Of a stretch of 64,000 nt of DNA, positions 33,894 through 46,936 are shown one piece after another; position 1 is the first letter of the stretch, and each line of letters opens with the position of its first letter. The DNA lies in the NCBI GenBank assembly GCA_020137815.1, contig CM035353.1, positions 7,843,298 to 7,907,297 on the forward strand, read 5' to 3'. Position numbers and translations under genes: made by a program. This DNA comes from Hormiphora californensis. Taxonomy: Eukaryota > Ctenophora > Tentaculata > Cydippida > Pleurobrachiidae. The notes under the pieces are model-generated. The model was not told the origin of the DNA. It did no database searches and worked only from the letters and a program-made list of their open reading frames with translations.

Positions 33894-35112
33894 TTTTACA
33901 AAATCAACAAATGTTTCACGCAAAAGCTGCGATCGTCAGGATTAACAAGAATAAATGCATTATGTTTCATAATGCTATGTTTCCCCGCCAGCCTTTCATT
34001 TCTAACACGAAGGAGGGACAGACGACAGACGTTTCGGAAATCAGATCATTTATAAATCAAGCAAACAGTATAGAACAAATCCTTGTGTTTTAGTAGCACT
34101 AAATTGCGCACCACATTGCGGAATTGCGCGACACACAATTCCTGAAAACGTGTCAATGAAGTGGTTTATGAAGGAGCAGGTTGTTGTTGTGTGCGCGGCT
34201 CTAGTTGCTACATGTTGCCCCTCGTAACCTGAAACGGGACAAGAGAGCTGACTTGCTACACATAGTCACTATATCCGTTTAGATTTCTAAACCCCTATGC
34301 CTTTTTGCAAAAGGCATCCGGGTGAAGGCCTTCGGCCTTCACCCGGGCGGGGAAAAATGTAAACTTGTTCACTCGTTAACAATCCTCTGCTCCTTCATAA
34401 AGGTGGATGTTTCATTTGTTTCACCGCTAGGACAGAGACATAAGACATGACATAACATGGCGATTATTAGCCAAAGCTCGCACATATGAACCTGGAAATA
34501 TAACCTGTAATCTGTGTCTGGCAGAGAAATACCACATCCTAAAAGGGAAGGACCTGATAAACAGGAAGAGCGAACTGTTAAACAAGTGTCCACACAAGAG
34601 GAAGTATCTAGCGGTGAAATAAATGAAACATCCACCTTTATGAAGGAGCAGAGGATTGTTAACGAGTGAACAAGTTTACATTTTTTCCCCGCCCGGGTGA
34701 ATGCCGAAGGCATTCACCCGGATGCCTTTTGCAAAAAGGCATAGGGGTTTAGAATTCGACAAGTGTCACGCTTTTTTTGTCCCGTGACGTAACCCAATTA
34801 GTTGCGAGGGACAACGGTGTTGCTCCTTCATCAAATACTTCAATGGCACGTTTTCAGGAAATGTGAGCCGCGCAATGTGGCGCACAATTTAGTGCTACTA
34901 AAACACAATGATTTGTTCTATACGGTTTGAGTGATTCATAAATGATCGAAAATTTCTGTCCCGCCTTCACATTAGATAGTTATGAAAATAAAGGTTGGCG
35001 GGGAAACATAGTATTATAAAACATAATGCAATTATTCTTGTTAATCCTGACGATCGCAGCTTTTGCGTGAAACATTTGTTGATTTTGTAAAACCTTGTTT
35101 CACTTGTCACAA
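33894..35112. mobile_element. Foldback element, ~500-bp arms, centre ~34,510
   Basis: Begins with aaaacaaggttttacaaaatc and ends in its complement. Inner arms include aggcatccgggtgaaggcc and a perfect segment around aaaggtggatgtttcat. Long hairpin, no gene. Confidence 0.88.
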
Positions 35113-35184
35113 TAGTTCAGCTCTCCGAATCCCCGGATCGAGCACTCTACCAAGTACCAGGATACAAACTTCTAAATCTAACTA

Positions 35185-36212
35185 GCTCCTACTTCAACCG
35201 TTTTTGCTGTAGGGTAAACCGGGGCAATTCGAACAACCGGGGCAATTCGAACAATGTACTGCCCGTCTCTCACCTAGTTAAGCTATCATAATGACGTCAT
35301 CCTATCTCCAGAAGAAAACTGCTCGTTCGAGCCTGCCGCGCCCGTTACCACTAAATAGGCTCTAGATCCGGTTTAAGTTGGTCAATTTCCGATTTGAAAA
35401 AACCAGCTGAAAGCTAATAATATCAGCTTTCAGATGGTATAAAAATTATTTAAATATTCGCATGTTTTCATTCCAAATTCTGGTAAATTAAGATTACCGG
35501 GGCAATTAGAACAACCGGGGCAATTCGAACAGGGGCAATTTGGTTAACATCCGGGCCAATGATGTGCAATTCTTTGTACCACGTGATCACGCGTGATACC
35601 GGGGCAATTCGAACAAGAACGACCAGCGTGTAGATTGCGTGTAGATTACATTGTTCGAATTGCCCCCACCTCTAACAACACCAGGCGGGAATCTTCTTCT
35701 GGTGTTGTGAGGACGTTCACGTGACTCCCACGTGACGAAATAAAGCACTCCTATTGGTGTTGTCCGAATTGCCCCGGTACCATTTTTTCCGACCAAAATT
35801 TTTAAATTAGTTATTTAGTTAAGTAAATGATGGTCCCTAGAGTTGAAATTTATCTTATTTGAAAGATAAAATAATGAACTTTAATCCTATATAATTTTTT
35901 TCATTGTATCTTTTTTTAAATGTGAGTGAGAACCGATTAAGTAAAAAGTTAACCATTTTGCCCCGGTTTACCCTAATTGCGAAAAACAAAAACCCATCTT
36001 CGCCATCGTGGATTTTTTGTGATTTTGTTTTTGGTGATTATAGGGACCCATATGGACCAAATAGTGAAGGAATTAGCTCGTTAAACATTTTTCCATAGTT
36101 TCGGTCCTTTCTTAGCTAAAATTCTCTAATTACAGGATATTGCAGTTTAGCTTTTGCCCTTTTCATAGAATTTGTTTTTCGCAATCACAGCAAAAACGGT
36201 TGAAGTAGGAGC
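35185..36212. mobile_element. Element with 25-bp inverted ends, carrying a nested TA-flanked MITE
   Basis: Perfect 25-bp inverted ends around ctacttcaaccgtttttgc at 35185-35209 and 36188-36212. Inside, 35212-35973 is a second element with GGGTAAACCGGGGCAA ends and TA duplications (35210-35211, 35974-35975); ccggggcaattcgaaca recurs inside it. No gene. Confidence 0.82.
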
Positions 36213-37237
36213 AAAATGTTTTCTCAGAAGACCCCCCCAAAAATCGGACCTCTGATCGTTGTTTAAGCACATAGTCTAGGTCTCTACGATCAGCCGTTTT
36301 TGAGATACAGGGATTTATTTATTTCTGGAAATGACGGCTTTCACAAAAAAAACTCTGTACAGCTATCTCAAAAACATGAAGGACACGTCCAAAATTATAT
36401 GGCACTTAGATAACTCATTAGACGCCAAACTTTTCACCAATTTACAGCTTTCACATATTTTCGGAACTTTGCCAAATAGGGCGGCCGTAAAAATTTCTCT
36501 CCCCCATTCTAAAAGTAACAATCGAGTCACGCGCGATTTTAACGGGTGTTAAAATTTGTCATCCAACCGGACCGTCAAAATCGCGTGCGTGAGATTATAC
36601 TTTTAGAAGTGGGAGAGAGAAATTAAACGGCCGCTGGTGGGTGCATGCGGGTTTAAAATCAAAATTTTAATTTTAATTTTAACTTGGGTGTGTGGTGACC
36701 CTTACTTGGGACTGTACTTTAGGGTGCGCTAAGTGAAAATTGTGTCGACTTGGCCAATAGTTTATTGTTTAAGGGTAGATATGAAACTATGGACAATTGT
36801 CTACTACATCCTGAAAACGAATTGGGTGGTTAGTGTATGTCATTGTCAATTACGTGGGCCAGGCGATTAAAAAAGTTTACTTTTTTACCGAAAAAAGGGA
36901 AATATGTGTGTTTTACACCACTGTTTGCCTGTTCTTGATAAACAACTTTTTTATGGGTCAGGGTCGTGTTCAGCGGTTTGATACCGATCAGAATGGATGT
37001 GGTATCATGAAGCTAGCCAAAGTCATTTTGACCTGAAAATGTTCATTTTGGACCAAAAATGTTCATTTTGACTAAAAAATGTTCATTTTGGTCATGTTCT
37101 TCAATTTAGAGAGCTTTTTCATGAACGGGATCGTGTTCAGCAGGTCAAAATTAGTCGGTTACAACCGGAATTTGCTTTCCGACAAATAAAATCTCAAAAA
37201 GTTAAAATTCGTCTCCACTATACTCCATTTTTTTCTT
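36213..37237. repeat. Unassigned spacer with short tandem repeat
   Basis: Within the hinge of the inverted duplication. The phrase aatgttcattttggacc recurs three to four times at about 37,030-37,098. No gene recognised. Confidence 0.5.
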
Positions 37238-37860
37238 GGTGACATTGACACCTAAATGCGAGATCGAGCTCGCACATAGGTGTCCGCTCCGCCCCCTAAA
37301 AAAGGGTCGTGTCTTTCAAGCCAAATTGCACGCGATCCACTGGACCGATTGCAATCCGGTTTGTCGCAAAGAGTACAAATTGATCCTAGTTTACTGAAAA
37401 CTACCCGAGAAGTTTGTCTGTCAACAGGAAGTGGGTCAAAATTGACACTGAAGTCAAATCTGTAATCTGGCTTCTGAGCTTTTGCACCCATCCCAGACGG
37501 TTTAGAATGAATATGAGGGTATCAGAAGATAGGTTGAACTCTTGTGAGGTACTGGAAAAAAACGGCATTAATAGCTGATGCTAATTGCATCAACATATCT
37601 CCCAATATCTTCAAATCGCATGGGCGTAGCTGAGTGCAGAAACTCTCGGAAGCCAGAATATAGATTTGACTTCAGTGTCAATTTGACCCACTTCCTGTTG
37701 AAGACAAACTTCTCGGGTATTTTCCAGTTATATTAGGATATTTGTAGTCTTTTGCGACAAACCGGATGCAAATCGGTCCAGTGATCGCGTGCAACATCCC
37801 TTGAAAGAAACGACCCTTTTTGGGGCGGAGCAGACACCTGTGTCAGTGTGTGAGCTCACA
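37238..37860. mobile_element. Foldback element, ~310-bp arms
   Basis: Arms around a centre near 37,565 share ggtcgtgtctttcaagcc, ccggtttgtcgcaaa and cccgagaagtttgtctg. A second copy, interrupted by a MITE, occupies 39,095-39,899. Confidence 0.82.
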
Positions 37861-37948
37861 CTTTTTTAGCATGTTAACCTCAATAAAATAAAACCCACAC
37901 AAAAGGTCAAAAGGTGTCCGTCAAATTTGTGGTACAGTTACTTGGAAC

Positions 37949-40110
37949 GGCAGGTCGGTAGAACTTCGACAGAATTTAGGGCAGGTCAATTTGGGCAGGT
38001 CTGAATTAGGGCAGGTCTGCAGGTCTTGAATTAGGGCAGGTCAATTTAGGGCAGGTCTGAATTGGGCAGGTCAGTTAGGGCAGGTGTGAATTAGGGAGGT
38101 CTGAGTACTAGCATGTGAATGTAATCAGGGAATGTTATAGCGGGTGAGACGAGAGTATGGAACATGATTCGGGGAAGCCATCAGGAGTGTTCGACGATAT
38201 GAGACACGATTCGGTGAAGGTTTCTATCACTTTCCTCCTAGACCCTATCCCCCTCTCTGTTCGCTCTGCCTCTTTCAATTTCTCTTACTTCTCAGAGGGA
38301 GAAAGAGAGATAACCCTTAACTTTTTGAACGCTAGGAAAGCACGTAGGAATTGTAGATGTAGGCGGTCTCTTTTACCGAGAGAGAAAAGACAATGTTTAG
38401 CCCCGACCGAGAGCTGCCTACATATACACTGATAGGGAAAGCGGCGAAACCAATTTCCACGGAGGAGCTCAACAGTCTTTCTATATCGACCTCGGTAAAA
38501 AGGTAAGGGTTATCTCTTCTTCTCCATGTCTCTCTTTCTCCGTCATAGAAAAGGAAAGAGAAAAGAACGAGAAAGAAAGAGAGACATAGCGAACAACAGA
38601 GAGGGGGATAATAATAATAATAATAATATAACGCTTGTATACGCCAGTTACACCATGGGTACGTCTACAAAGGTAGGGCTGGTCCCATGTTGCATCTAAC
38701 CAATTGCTTATATATAGGGATGGAAAGGATAGAACCCTTCCCCGAATCGTATCTCATATCCTCGTCTAACACTTGATTGGCTTCCCCGAATCATGTTCCA
38801 GAGGGGGTATAGGGTCTAGGGAGGAGCGATGGAAAGCGATAACCCTCACCGATCGTGTCTCATATCGTCTAACACTCCTGATGGCTTCCCCGAATCATGT
38901 TCCAGAGAGGGGTATAGGTCTAGGGATGGAAGCGATAGAACCCTTCACCGAATCGTATCTCATATCCATCGTCGAACACTCCTGATTGGCTTCCCGAATC
39001 ATCTTCTAGAGGGGGTATAGGGTCTAGGGATGGAAAGCGATAGAACCCTTCCCCGAATCGTGTCTCATATCCATCGTCGAACACTCCTATTGGCTTGGTG
39101 ACATAGAAAACGTGGGACGCCAAGATTGAGCTCACAACCAGGTGTCTGCTCCGCCCCAAAAAGGGTCGTTTCTTTTAAGGGATGTTGCACGCGATCGGAC
39201 CGATTTGCATCCGGTTTGTCGCAAAAGACTACAAATTGAATACATATACTGGAAATACCCGAGAGTTTGTCTGTCAACAGGAATTGGGGCAAAATTGACA
39301 CTGAAGTCAAACTAATCTGGCTTCCGAGAGTTTTCTGCACTTCGCCCATGCGGTTTTAGAAGATTGGGAGATATGTTGATGCAATTAGCATCAGAATTGA
39401 TGCCGGGTATTTTCCAGTACAGTGGACCCCGATTTAGGGCACCCTCGGGGGAAAGGCTCTTGTCCACTAAATCGGGGTGTCCACTAAATCGGGGTCAAAT
39501 AAGGTTAATTTCCTAAGGGGGAAAAATCAGTCCCTAAATCGGGGGTGCCACTAAATCGGGGGCCCTAAATCGGGGTCCGACTGTACTTAAAAGGCCTCAA
39601 AACCTATCTTCTGATACCCTTAGATTCATTCAAACGCTCTGAGATGGTGCAAAAAGGCTCGGAAGCCAGATTATAGATTTGACTTTAGTGTCAATTTTTG
39701 ACATCCACCTGTTGACAGGACAAACTTCTCGGGTATTTTCCAGTAAACTAGGACCAATTTGCAGTCTTTTGGCACAAGTGGGATGTAAATCGGTCCAGTG
39801 GATATCACTGGCAATGCAATTTGGCTTGAAAGACACGACCTTTTTTAGGGGGCGGAGCAGACACCTATGTGCGAGCTCGATTAGGTGTCAATGTCACCAA
39901 CTGATTGGCTTCCCCGAATCAGTTCCATATCTCGTATCGCTCCAACCGCTAATAAGCTTCCCCGAATCGCATTCACATGCTTAGTACTCAGACCTACCGC
40001 CCCTAAATTCAGACCTGCCCTAAATTGACCTGCCCTAAATTCAGACTGCCCTAAATTCAGACCTGCCTACAATTGACCTGCCCTTAATTGTGCGAGTTTA
40101 CCGACCTGCC
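37949..40110. mobile_element. 2.16-kb insertion private to the right arm
   Basis: Ends GGCAGGTCGGTA and TACCGACCTGCC with an 8-bp duplication CTTGGAAC (37941-37948, 40111-40118); the left arm near 32,785 has the uninterrupted site. Inside are mirrored tracts of ttagggcaggtctgaa (37,980-38,110 and 40,000-40,085), mirrored phrases of cccgaatcatgttcc, the second copy of the 37,238 foldback and a nested MITE at 39,420-39,583. No gene. Confidence 0.82.
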
Positions 40111-40199
40111 CTTGGAACTTACTTGACAAGTTCCAAAATCCAGGCCCAGTTCCAATCTTTCTATTGGAAATTAACCTGGACCTGAACTCTGAAGCAATT

Positions 40200-40835
40200 A
40201 TTACGAAATATCTTAAAATGTCATTTCGTGGTAAATAATAAATGTTGTCAAGGGTGGTTTAGGGCTGTCAAAATTGCATACAACTATCCCCTAGCTTGTC
40301 TTTCCCAAACGTAAAAACCAGTCTGTCCTCATTAAAACCGTCCATGTTTTCACATTCTTGAGAACATCCTCTAGGGTCTTTTTACTCGGAACCAAGTCCA
40401 AATATATCTAAGAGTCGTCCGCATACAGTTTGATCCTTAGCCATAGGGACGAACAATATCCTGAAGTTCCTCAATGTACAGCAAGAATAAAAAACAGGTC
40501 CAAGAAGGTACCCCCTGTGGGACTCCACAGATTAGTACAATCGCCGCCGAGAGTTCCCCACGAACATTCACTTTAAAAGTCCTTTTGCTAACCATTCAAG
40601 CGCAGATCTTTACCCCCAAATCTTGCCTCCAATTTCCAATCAGCTTCGAATGATCCAGTGCAGTTGCGTATCGAAGCCGCACTCAATCAAGCAGCAGAAG
40701 GGCCGATACTTTGCCAGAATCCAAATCCTTCAACAGGTCATTAAACATTCCAGCAATGAGCGTTTCACAATAATCATGCCCCGCCCTATACCCAGTTGGT
40801 CTGTTGTATGAGTAGGTCGTTCTCCGACCTCCATA
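40200..40835 (-). pseudogene. LINE reverse transcriptase fragment, mirror copy
   Basis: Reverse complement of 32,045-32,600 with extra small indels; the YADD and GVPQG regions are still visible on the minus strand. Confidence 0.8.
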
Positions 40836-40871
40836 GATAAGTTAGATAATAATAATAATAATATTACTATA

Positions 40872-41727
40872 CAGTCGGACCCCGATTTAACGGCCCCCGA
40901 TTTAGCGGCACACCCGATTTAACGGCAGGAAAATTTCCCCCAAAATTTTTGATTTTTTTGAAATTTTTTTTGAAATTTTTTTGAAAAACCACGTCCGAAT
41001 CGTGTTGCGAATCGGTGCATCTATTGCATGTCTTTCCGGTAATTAGACGGTTGAAACGAACAGATATGTGATCCCCATGAGGCCCATCGAATCGCATTTT
41101 GACGCTTGTTAAACTGGCCTCATGGGGATCACGTATCGGTTCTTTTCGAACCGTCTAATTAGCGAAGCAGGACGTGCGATAAGATGCACTGATTTGAAAC
41201 ACGATTCGGACGTGGTTTGAACACCTTTGAAAAATTTTCATAACTTTTTTTTGCAAAATTACTAAATGATTGTCAATGCTTTGATCGGTGCTCCCCATGA
41301 ATTTTCAGAGAAAATATTATTTTGAAATCAAATTCTTCCTCACCCCCGCTTAAAGTATCCCGATTCGGCATGGTATACTAATCACGTATCAGTTCGCTAC
41401 TAATTAGCAGCAAGACATGCGATAAAGATGCACTGATTCGATAAACGATTCGGGACGTGGTTGATTAGTACCTCAGAAAAAATTTATAACTTTATTTGAA
41501 ATTACTTTCTTTTTCTAATCAAAATGATCCCGATGATCATGTAATCAATACATGGACATTGCATTTAACACTTAGAGTGTGTTTTGGTGTTAGTTGGCAT
41601 TTTGGACAAAAATAGGGTTTTATGGGCCAAATATGCTCTACCCCGCCCCCCGATTTAAACGGACACCCCGATTTAACGGACAAAACACCTCTTCCCCCGA
41701 GGATCCCGGTAAATCGGGGTCCGACTG
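40872..41727. mobile_element. Tc1/mariner-pogo-like MITE, mirror copy
   Basis: Reverse-complement counterpart of 31,163-32,007 with the same CAGTCGG ends; this copy has scattered single-base losses. Confidence 0.83.
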
Positions 41728-42484
41728 TATATTTAAATAAATATAATATTATATTGAGATGATGATTGGTAATGGTGCCTCCTCGTGACGTGGGGCAACC
41801 CATGAAACAAGTGTAGATACGCTAAAAACTTCCGTTGTTTTTTAATTTGTAATAATTTATCAATGTAATTCTACAACCAATTGAATTTTTTCTATAGAAT
41901 CTAGGGAGATTGTAGATGAGTGTACGCTATTTTAGTGAAGGCCCTCGCCCGGCTACTGATAATTTTTGAAACAGACAACTTTCTATGAGTTGTACGCAAA
42001 TCTTGGGACACTGGACACTGGACAGCTATCAGGGTTTTAAAAACAAATTGACACCGAACACCCAAAAAACGCATTTACCCTATTTCCCTACAACTTCCTT
42101 CGTGAATTCGGTGGTTAAAGATAAACAATGTTTTTTTGGCTTCAACAGACATCCTGTAGGACGGCATATGAGCTTTTTCTAACCGAGCCAAAATTTTGAT
42201 TTTTACCGGCGTGTTTTTCTTTCAGAGCTCGGGTTTCTAAAGAACACAAACCAAACCAGAAAAAAGCCATTAATAATCATCAATTTGGTAAGGGGAGGGG
42301 AAAAATGCTCTATTTAACAATCTTTCACCATCACAATTTAATGATTAATCAAAATTTTTCCAGAAATTCAGGATATCAACATATTTTTTATACATTTACG
42401 ACTAACTAATGTCTGAGAGAGAAGGGCAATTATGGTATGAAATGTTGGTAGATTTTCAAAAAAAATGGTTGGGGGAGAAAAGCG

Positions 42485-42935
42485 GGAAACAACTCATTTG
42501 GATGTTGCTACATGTTACCCCCCTTTCCCCTCTGCGCGCCCCACTCGCCCGTTTTTCCTATGTTACGCTCCCTCTTTTCCTCCATTACACGCCACGTTTT
42601 CCCTGTTATGCTTCCTGTCTTTTCCTCCCGCTCCCCGCCTACCTTTTTCTTCCCTCCTTTTTTACGCTTACCTACGATTTTCCCGCTTGCTCTCTTTTCC
42701 TTTCCCTAAATATCTTTCCCCTTACTCCCCGGTCCTCTTCTGCGGCCTTCGTTTCTTGTATAGACAAAAAGGGGCCTACCGATGTCTTTTCGTAGAGATG
42801 AAGTATGGGACTCGAGGGCAAAAAGAAGTTGGGTAGGAGTAAGGGGAACTAGGAAGTATTCGAAAAGGGAAGGTGAAGTGGTCGAGTGGGGAAAGGTTGG
42901 TAGGTCCTAGGTTGAGTTGGTCAATATGAGTAGGT
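42485..42935. repeat. Low-complexity insertion relative to the left arm
   Basis: About 280 bp pyrimidine-rich, then about 150 bp purine-rich, absent at the matching place in the left arm (30,300-30,440). Leucine/serine/proline-rich frames here are not genes. Confidence 0.7.
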
Positions 42936-43164
42936 GTCGGTCTGTGGGGATTCGTTATAATGACGTATGCGGAACGTTCATTAGAGGCGCGTTTTGGAAT
43001 CAGACAAAGAAGCAAAAGAACACCGCGATATATTTTAAAAAAAGGTGTAGGAAAGAATAAGCGCCGTAATTAATAGACCCCAGGATGTACAACATTGCTT
43101 GAATCCAACCGTTACATTCAACTTCAACCGCCCGAAACAACCGCAATAAAACAACCACCATATC

Positions 43165-43720
43165 ATGGCAACCGTATCGGCACTGTCACAACCAAGGTTC
43201 AAGAAACGGCCGCATCCAAAGAAGCCGCATCGGAGACTCATCAGGACAAGGAGTGATGGGCCGCGCCGGGCCCATCGCTGTCTTGCAAACCGCTCCGAAG
43301 GCTCGAAGATTGCCATTCTCCAAGTACATTAGGCCAACTACAAGGTCGGAGATAGGCACGAATCCATACTCAGGTCTATGCCCTTCTCAGGGGCTCCAGG
43401 CTGGAGCTCTTGTAAAAAGAGTAGTGGAGTTGGTATGCTCCGGAATACTTTCAAAAAACTGGCTGTGCTGCCAGGTTTGAAAGGAGACCGCTGCTGCCAA
43501 GAAAACCTGCTGCCAAGGAAGCCTGCTTGGTCAAGAAAACCTGCTGCCAAGACGCGCCGCCCAAGAAGACTGCTCTGCCTACCCCCAAGAAGAAGGCTTG
43601 CCCTGCCCCAAAGAAGAAGAAGACTGCTTGTTGCCAAGAAGTTCCCCCCAAGCAAGAGCAGTTTGCAGCACGGAAGAAAGCCAACTGCGAAGAAGGTACC
43701 CCAAAGCAGCTAAAAAGTAA
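43165..43720 (+). pseudogene. H1 pseudogene (mirror copy)
   Basis: Aligns with the H1 at 29,673-30,179 from ATGGCAACCGTATC to the terminal AAAAAGTAA, but the globular domain and Lys-rich tail are broken by many one- and two-base gaps and insertions, so no frame spans it. A degenerate stem-loop (cggcttttttcaagcc) follows at about 43,771. Confidence 0.9.
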
Positions 43721-44749
43721 ACTGTGAATCTGTTGTGTTCAACATTCTTCTAAAGTAACTTGCTTAGAAACACGGCTTTTTTCAAGCCAAACAAATACCA
43801 AAAGAAATTCCCTCCTATTTTCATTAGATTATTTTTTTCCGGAGCATTGTTTTTTTCTGAGCATGATGTTACTAATATTGTCCACAAATCACTTGTTGAA
43901 AGGTGAGGGAACCGTTATATTTCTGGGCAAATTGCAACGGTTGGTAAGGGTTTGATTGGTGCCTTAATTTGGAACCCCCGCCCTACCAATAAATCATGAC
44001 ATGTGCCATATGACCATGACGTGGTAGCACGTCTTCCAAGGATAAAAACTACACTGTGGGGTTGTGATTGCTGCGTCGAGCCACACCGAACCGAACGGTG
44101 ACGCTTATTAGGCGCCCAAGCACCGGCCACCACTCCGCCTGGCAAGGTGGGTGTCGGGTTGGGTGTGGGCCTGTGCTCCGGTGGAGTAAGTTAATAAACC
44201 TATGACACTTGCAAAGTGACTCGGAGGTGAAGGATCCTTGGTAACCAAATAGGGTCCCCTAAGCAATTGCCTTGCTTGGTTTTACCATCAGACAACGCTA
44301 TGCGGGGTATTATTATGGCAAAAACCAACCGTTGGATTCGCATCAGCCAAAAATTGCCAAAACCAGTTTTACATCCATTCATTGTTACATCCATTGGGTG
44401 TGGCGTCGGGCATAATTTCCTGTTTCATGTTAGGTTGAGATCTAAAATTTTGTCTAAGTGATACTGCGTCATATTTCATTTATGGTCATTATACTTGGGC
44501 CATGTTATATGCAAAAAGCTAGACAAACAAACTTGTTGCATATTAAGAAGGTTTTAATTGAAAAAATTTAAAAAACTATAATTAAACAATAGACTAGCCA
44601 TATGTATTGGGTTCCAATCCCCCCGGTTGGGTTGTGAATAAAAGAGGTGCACACACGATCAGTTTTTTGTGAGATTGGGTGGCTTTGGAAAAAAGCCCTT
44701 TTTTTTTTCGGGATCGGGCAAGCCCTGATACATGGGGTTTCGGGGTATA
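43721..44749. other. Mirror of the H1-H4 spacer
   Basis: Decayed reverse complement of 27,906-28,239 plus 29,173-29,600. It lacks the 933-bp element found in the left arm. Confidence 0.75.
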
Positions 44750-45111
44750 ACCTCCGAATGACGTTATAGTTATAGGGGACGTACCTCCTGACGACTTTTT
44801 GAGGGCGCTCACAAAATTTCCATAGCGGGGTTTTAACAGGTTTCCTATTGGAATGTCGCAGTAGTCACAGCATAACTGATAACGTTCCCAGAAGACCTTG
44901 AGGACAACATAGGTCTACTCGTGAGAATCAGTAAGATTGCTTTCGCTTCACTCCTACCCTCCTCGCAAGTCGTCGGATTGGCGGATTGTGGTGTTCCTTG
45001 GATGTATCTCGTAGGAGCTTTAGGATAGATGTTATTAGAATCTTTCATGACGTTTGGCACACTCCCTTTCAAGTCCCTTTTGCATCCTTTACCACGTCCG
45101 ACCAGTGACAT
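44750..45111 (-). pseudogene. H4 pseudogene (mirror copy)
   Basis: Minus-strand counterpart of the H4 at 27,534. The opening codons are altered (cactggtcggacgtgg for tctggacgtgg) and internal indels break the frame. The normal TAA after GGAGGT is lost through a deletion. A stem-loop remnant with an extended T-run lies at 44,680-44,710. Confidence 0.88.
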
Positions 45112-45239
45112 AGGTCGATTTGTACGGAAAAGAAGGAAAGGAAGAGAAAGACGTAGGAAAGAAAGATGTCGTTAAAGTTGATAAATTGACTAGACTTTGG
45201 CACAGTCACAAGTCGAGGAGATAAATCTCACTCGGACCC

Positions 45240-45385
45240 ATCACAGAAGTTTCTCCTAAGTGTACAATCGTTTTTACAAAAATAGAGTTGCTACTAAACT
45301 AGAGAGCTCTCGTTATGTCGCAACTCTAATTTTTGTATAATAAAAATAAAAAAAATTGTACACTGGGAGAAGAAATTCTGTGATT
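45240..45385. mobile_element. Small foldback/MITE in the mirror H4/H3 promoter
   Basis: Imperfect inverted arms cacagaagtttctcc...gagttgc and gcaactc...ggagaagaaattctgtg. The left-arm promoter (27,203-27,533) has no counterpart. Confidence 0.65.
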
Positions 45386-45788
45386 GTGTCGGAGGGAGAG
45401 AGCGAAAGGCAGAAGGGGGCGTTGGGACTGTGATCCCTGTGTTTAATGTTTGGAAGGAAAAGGAAAGATAAATGGGTTATGGTTTTTTATATATTAGAAC
45501 TTATTTGTCTGACCCATAAGCTTTAATACTTGTGGTGTTCTTGTTCGTGGCAAAATGCGCGCCGTTCAATCCCAAAAATAAGACTGTATCAAACTATTCC
45601 TGATGGTTGTTTAGCCCGAAAAAGCCAAATCTGAGGCGTCCGATTGCGCTATCTAGTCCAGCAACGAATCAGGTTAGGGAGGCCTCTGGTTATGCGATCT
45701 TATTGGCCACAATTTCTAATTACCGAAGGGTCATTTTATAAATACCGGTTCGATTTTTTGTATTTCAACTTGACATCTATCGATTAAC

Positions 45789-46447
45789 ATGGCCCAGAAC
45801 ACAAAGCAGACCCCAAGAAGACTGCCAGTAAATCTACCGGAGGGACAAAAGCTCCCCGAAAGCCCGAAAGCACAAGGCTCGCCACCAGGCCGCTCGGAAG
45901 AGTGCTCCCGCCACGGAGGAGCTGAAGAAGCCTTCAAAGGCCCCACGTGGGAAAATACGGAAATCACTATCCGAGTTCGGAGGGACTGAGGGGATAAGGA
46001 GATGAGATCCCTCCCCCCCCCCCCCCCAAGGACTTCCCCTGCCCTTTACATCATGTCCGCTTTTGCGTTTGCTTCTGTCCTTCCTTGTTAATCCCTTTTT
46101 AGTTTCCGCTCTCCGCCCTCCATTTCGCTCCCCTGTCACTTGTCACTGCGCATTCTTAGTCTGTCTTTCACCGATCTTGGTCCCTCCTCGGGTACCAAAA
46201 AGGTCTACGATGCTACTGAGCGAGATTGCCCTTCCAAGCCGTCTGGTTCGCCTGAGATCGCACCAGGATTTCAAGACCGACCTGCGATTCCAGAGAGCAC
46301 TTATGTGATGGCCAACAGGAGTACAGGAGGTAGGAGGCTTACCGTTGGACTCTTCGGGACACAAACATGGTGCCATACACGCCAAGAGGTCACCATCATG
46401 CCAAGACAGCCAGATTAGCACGACGAAATCCAGGAGAGCGTGCCTAA
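45789..46447 (+). pseudogene. H3 pseudogene (mirror copy)
   Basis: Starts ATGGCCCAGAACACAAAGCAGAC and ends GAGAGCGTGCCTAA like the H3 at 22,491, but is frameshifted throughout and carries about 190 bp of unrelated C-rich and pyrimidine-rich DNA near 45,990-46,190. The upstream border is the empty site of the 4.28-kb transposon. Confidence 0.9.
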
Positions 46448-46640
46448 GTAATTAGGGGTCCTTCCTGTTGTTACATTTTGGTAACAACAAAAAGGGTGAT
46501 GTCAGCGCGCCACCCAACCCCAACCCAAGATTAAAGAAAGAGGATAAGAGCGTGCCTAGATAATTATGGGTACTCCATGTTGTTACCTTTGGGTAACAAC
46601 AAACGGTGCTTTTCAGCGCCACCCAATTCTAAAAAGAAAT
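46448..46640 (+). repeat. Duplicated H3 3' end in the mirror arm
   Basis: The H3 terminal codons, upstream hairpin and stem-loop occur twice: about 46,432-46,520 and 46,550-46,640. The second is closer to the intact H3 3' end (hairpin TTGTTACC-tttg-GGTAACAA, then GGTGCTTTTCAGCGCC). Confidence 0.8.
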
Positions 46641-46936
46641 GCCCTACTAAACCCTCTCGACCCATATCCCTGATAAATCGTTTGCAGTCGCACCACTCTA
46701 GCATCGCACCAAAATAGGGCGTGTTTTGTAACGGGTCAAATTGTAAAATAATGCACTTTCTGAGAAAAAAATTTTCGCATCGTAATATTCGATGCGAAGA
46801 AATCATTTTCTCGTTTCGAGAAATTGCGTGAAAAGAAGCGGCGCGACGTGGCCAAGAAATCGCCGATCAGATTAGAAATTGCGAAGATTCAGAGAAATCT
46901 TCATTAATGTTTTTTTTTACTAAACACTGCCCTTAA

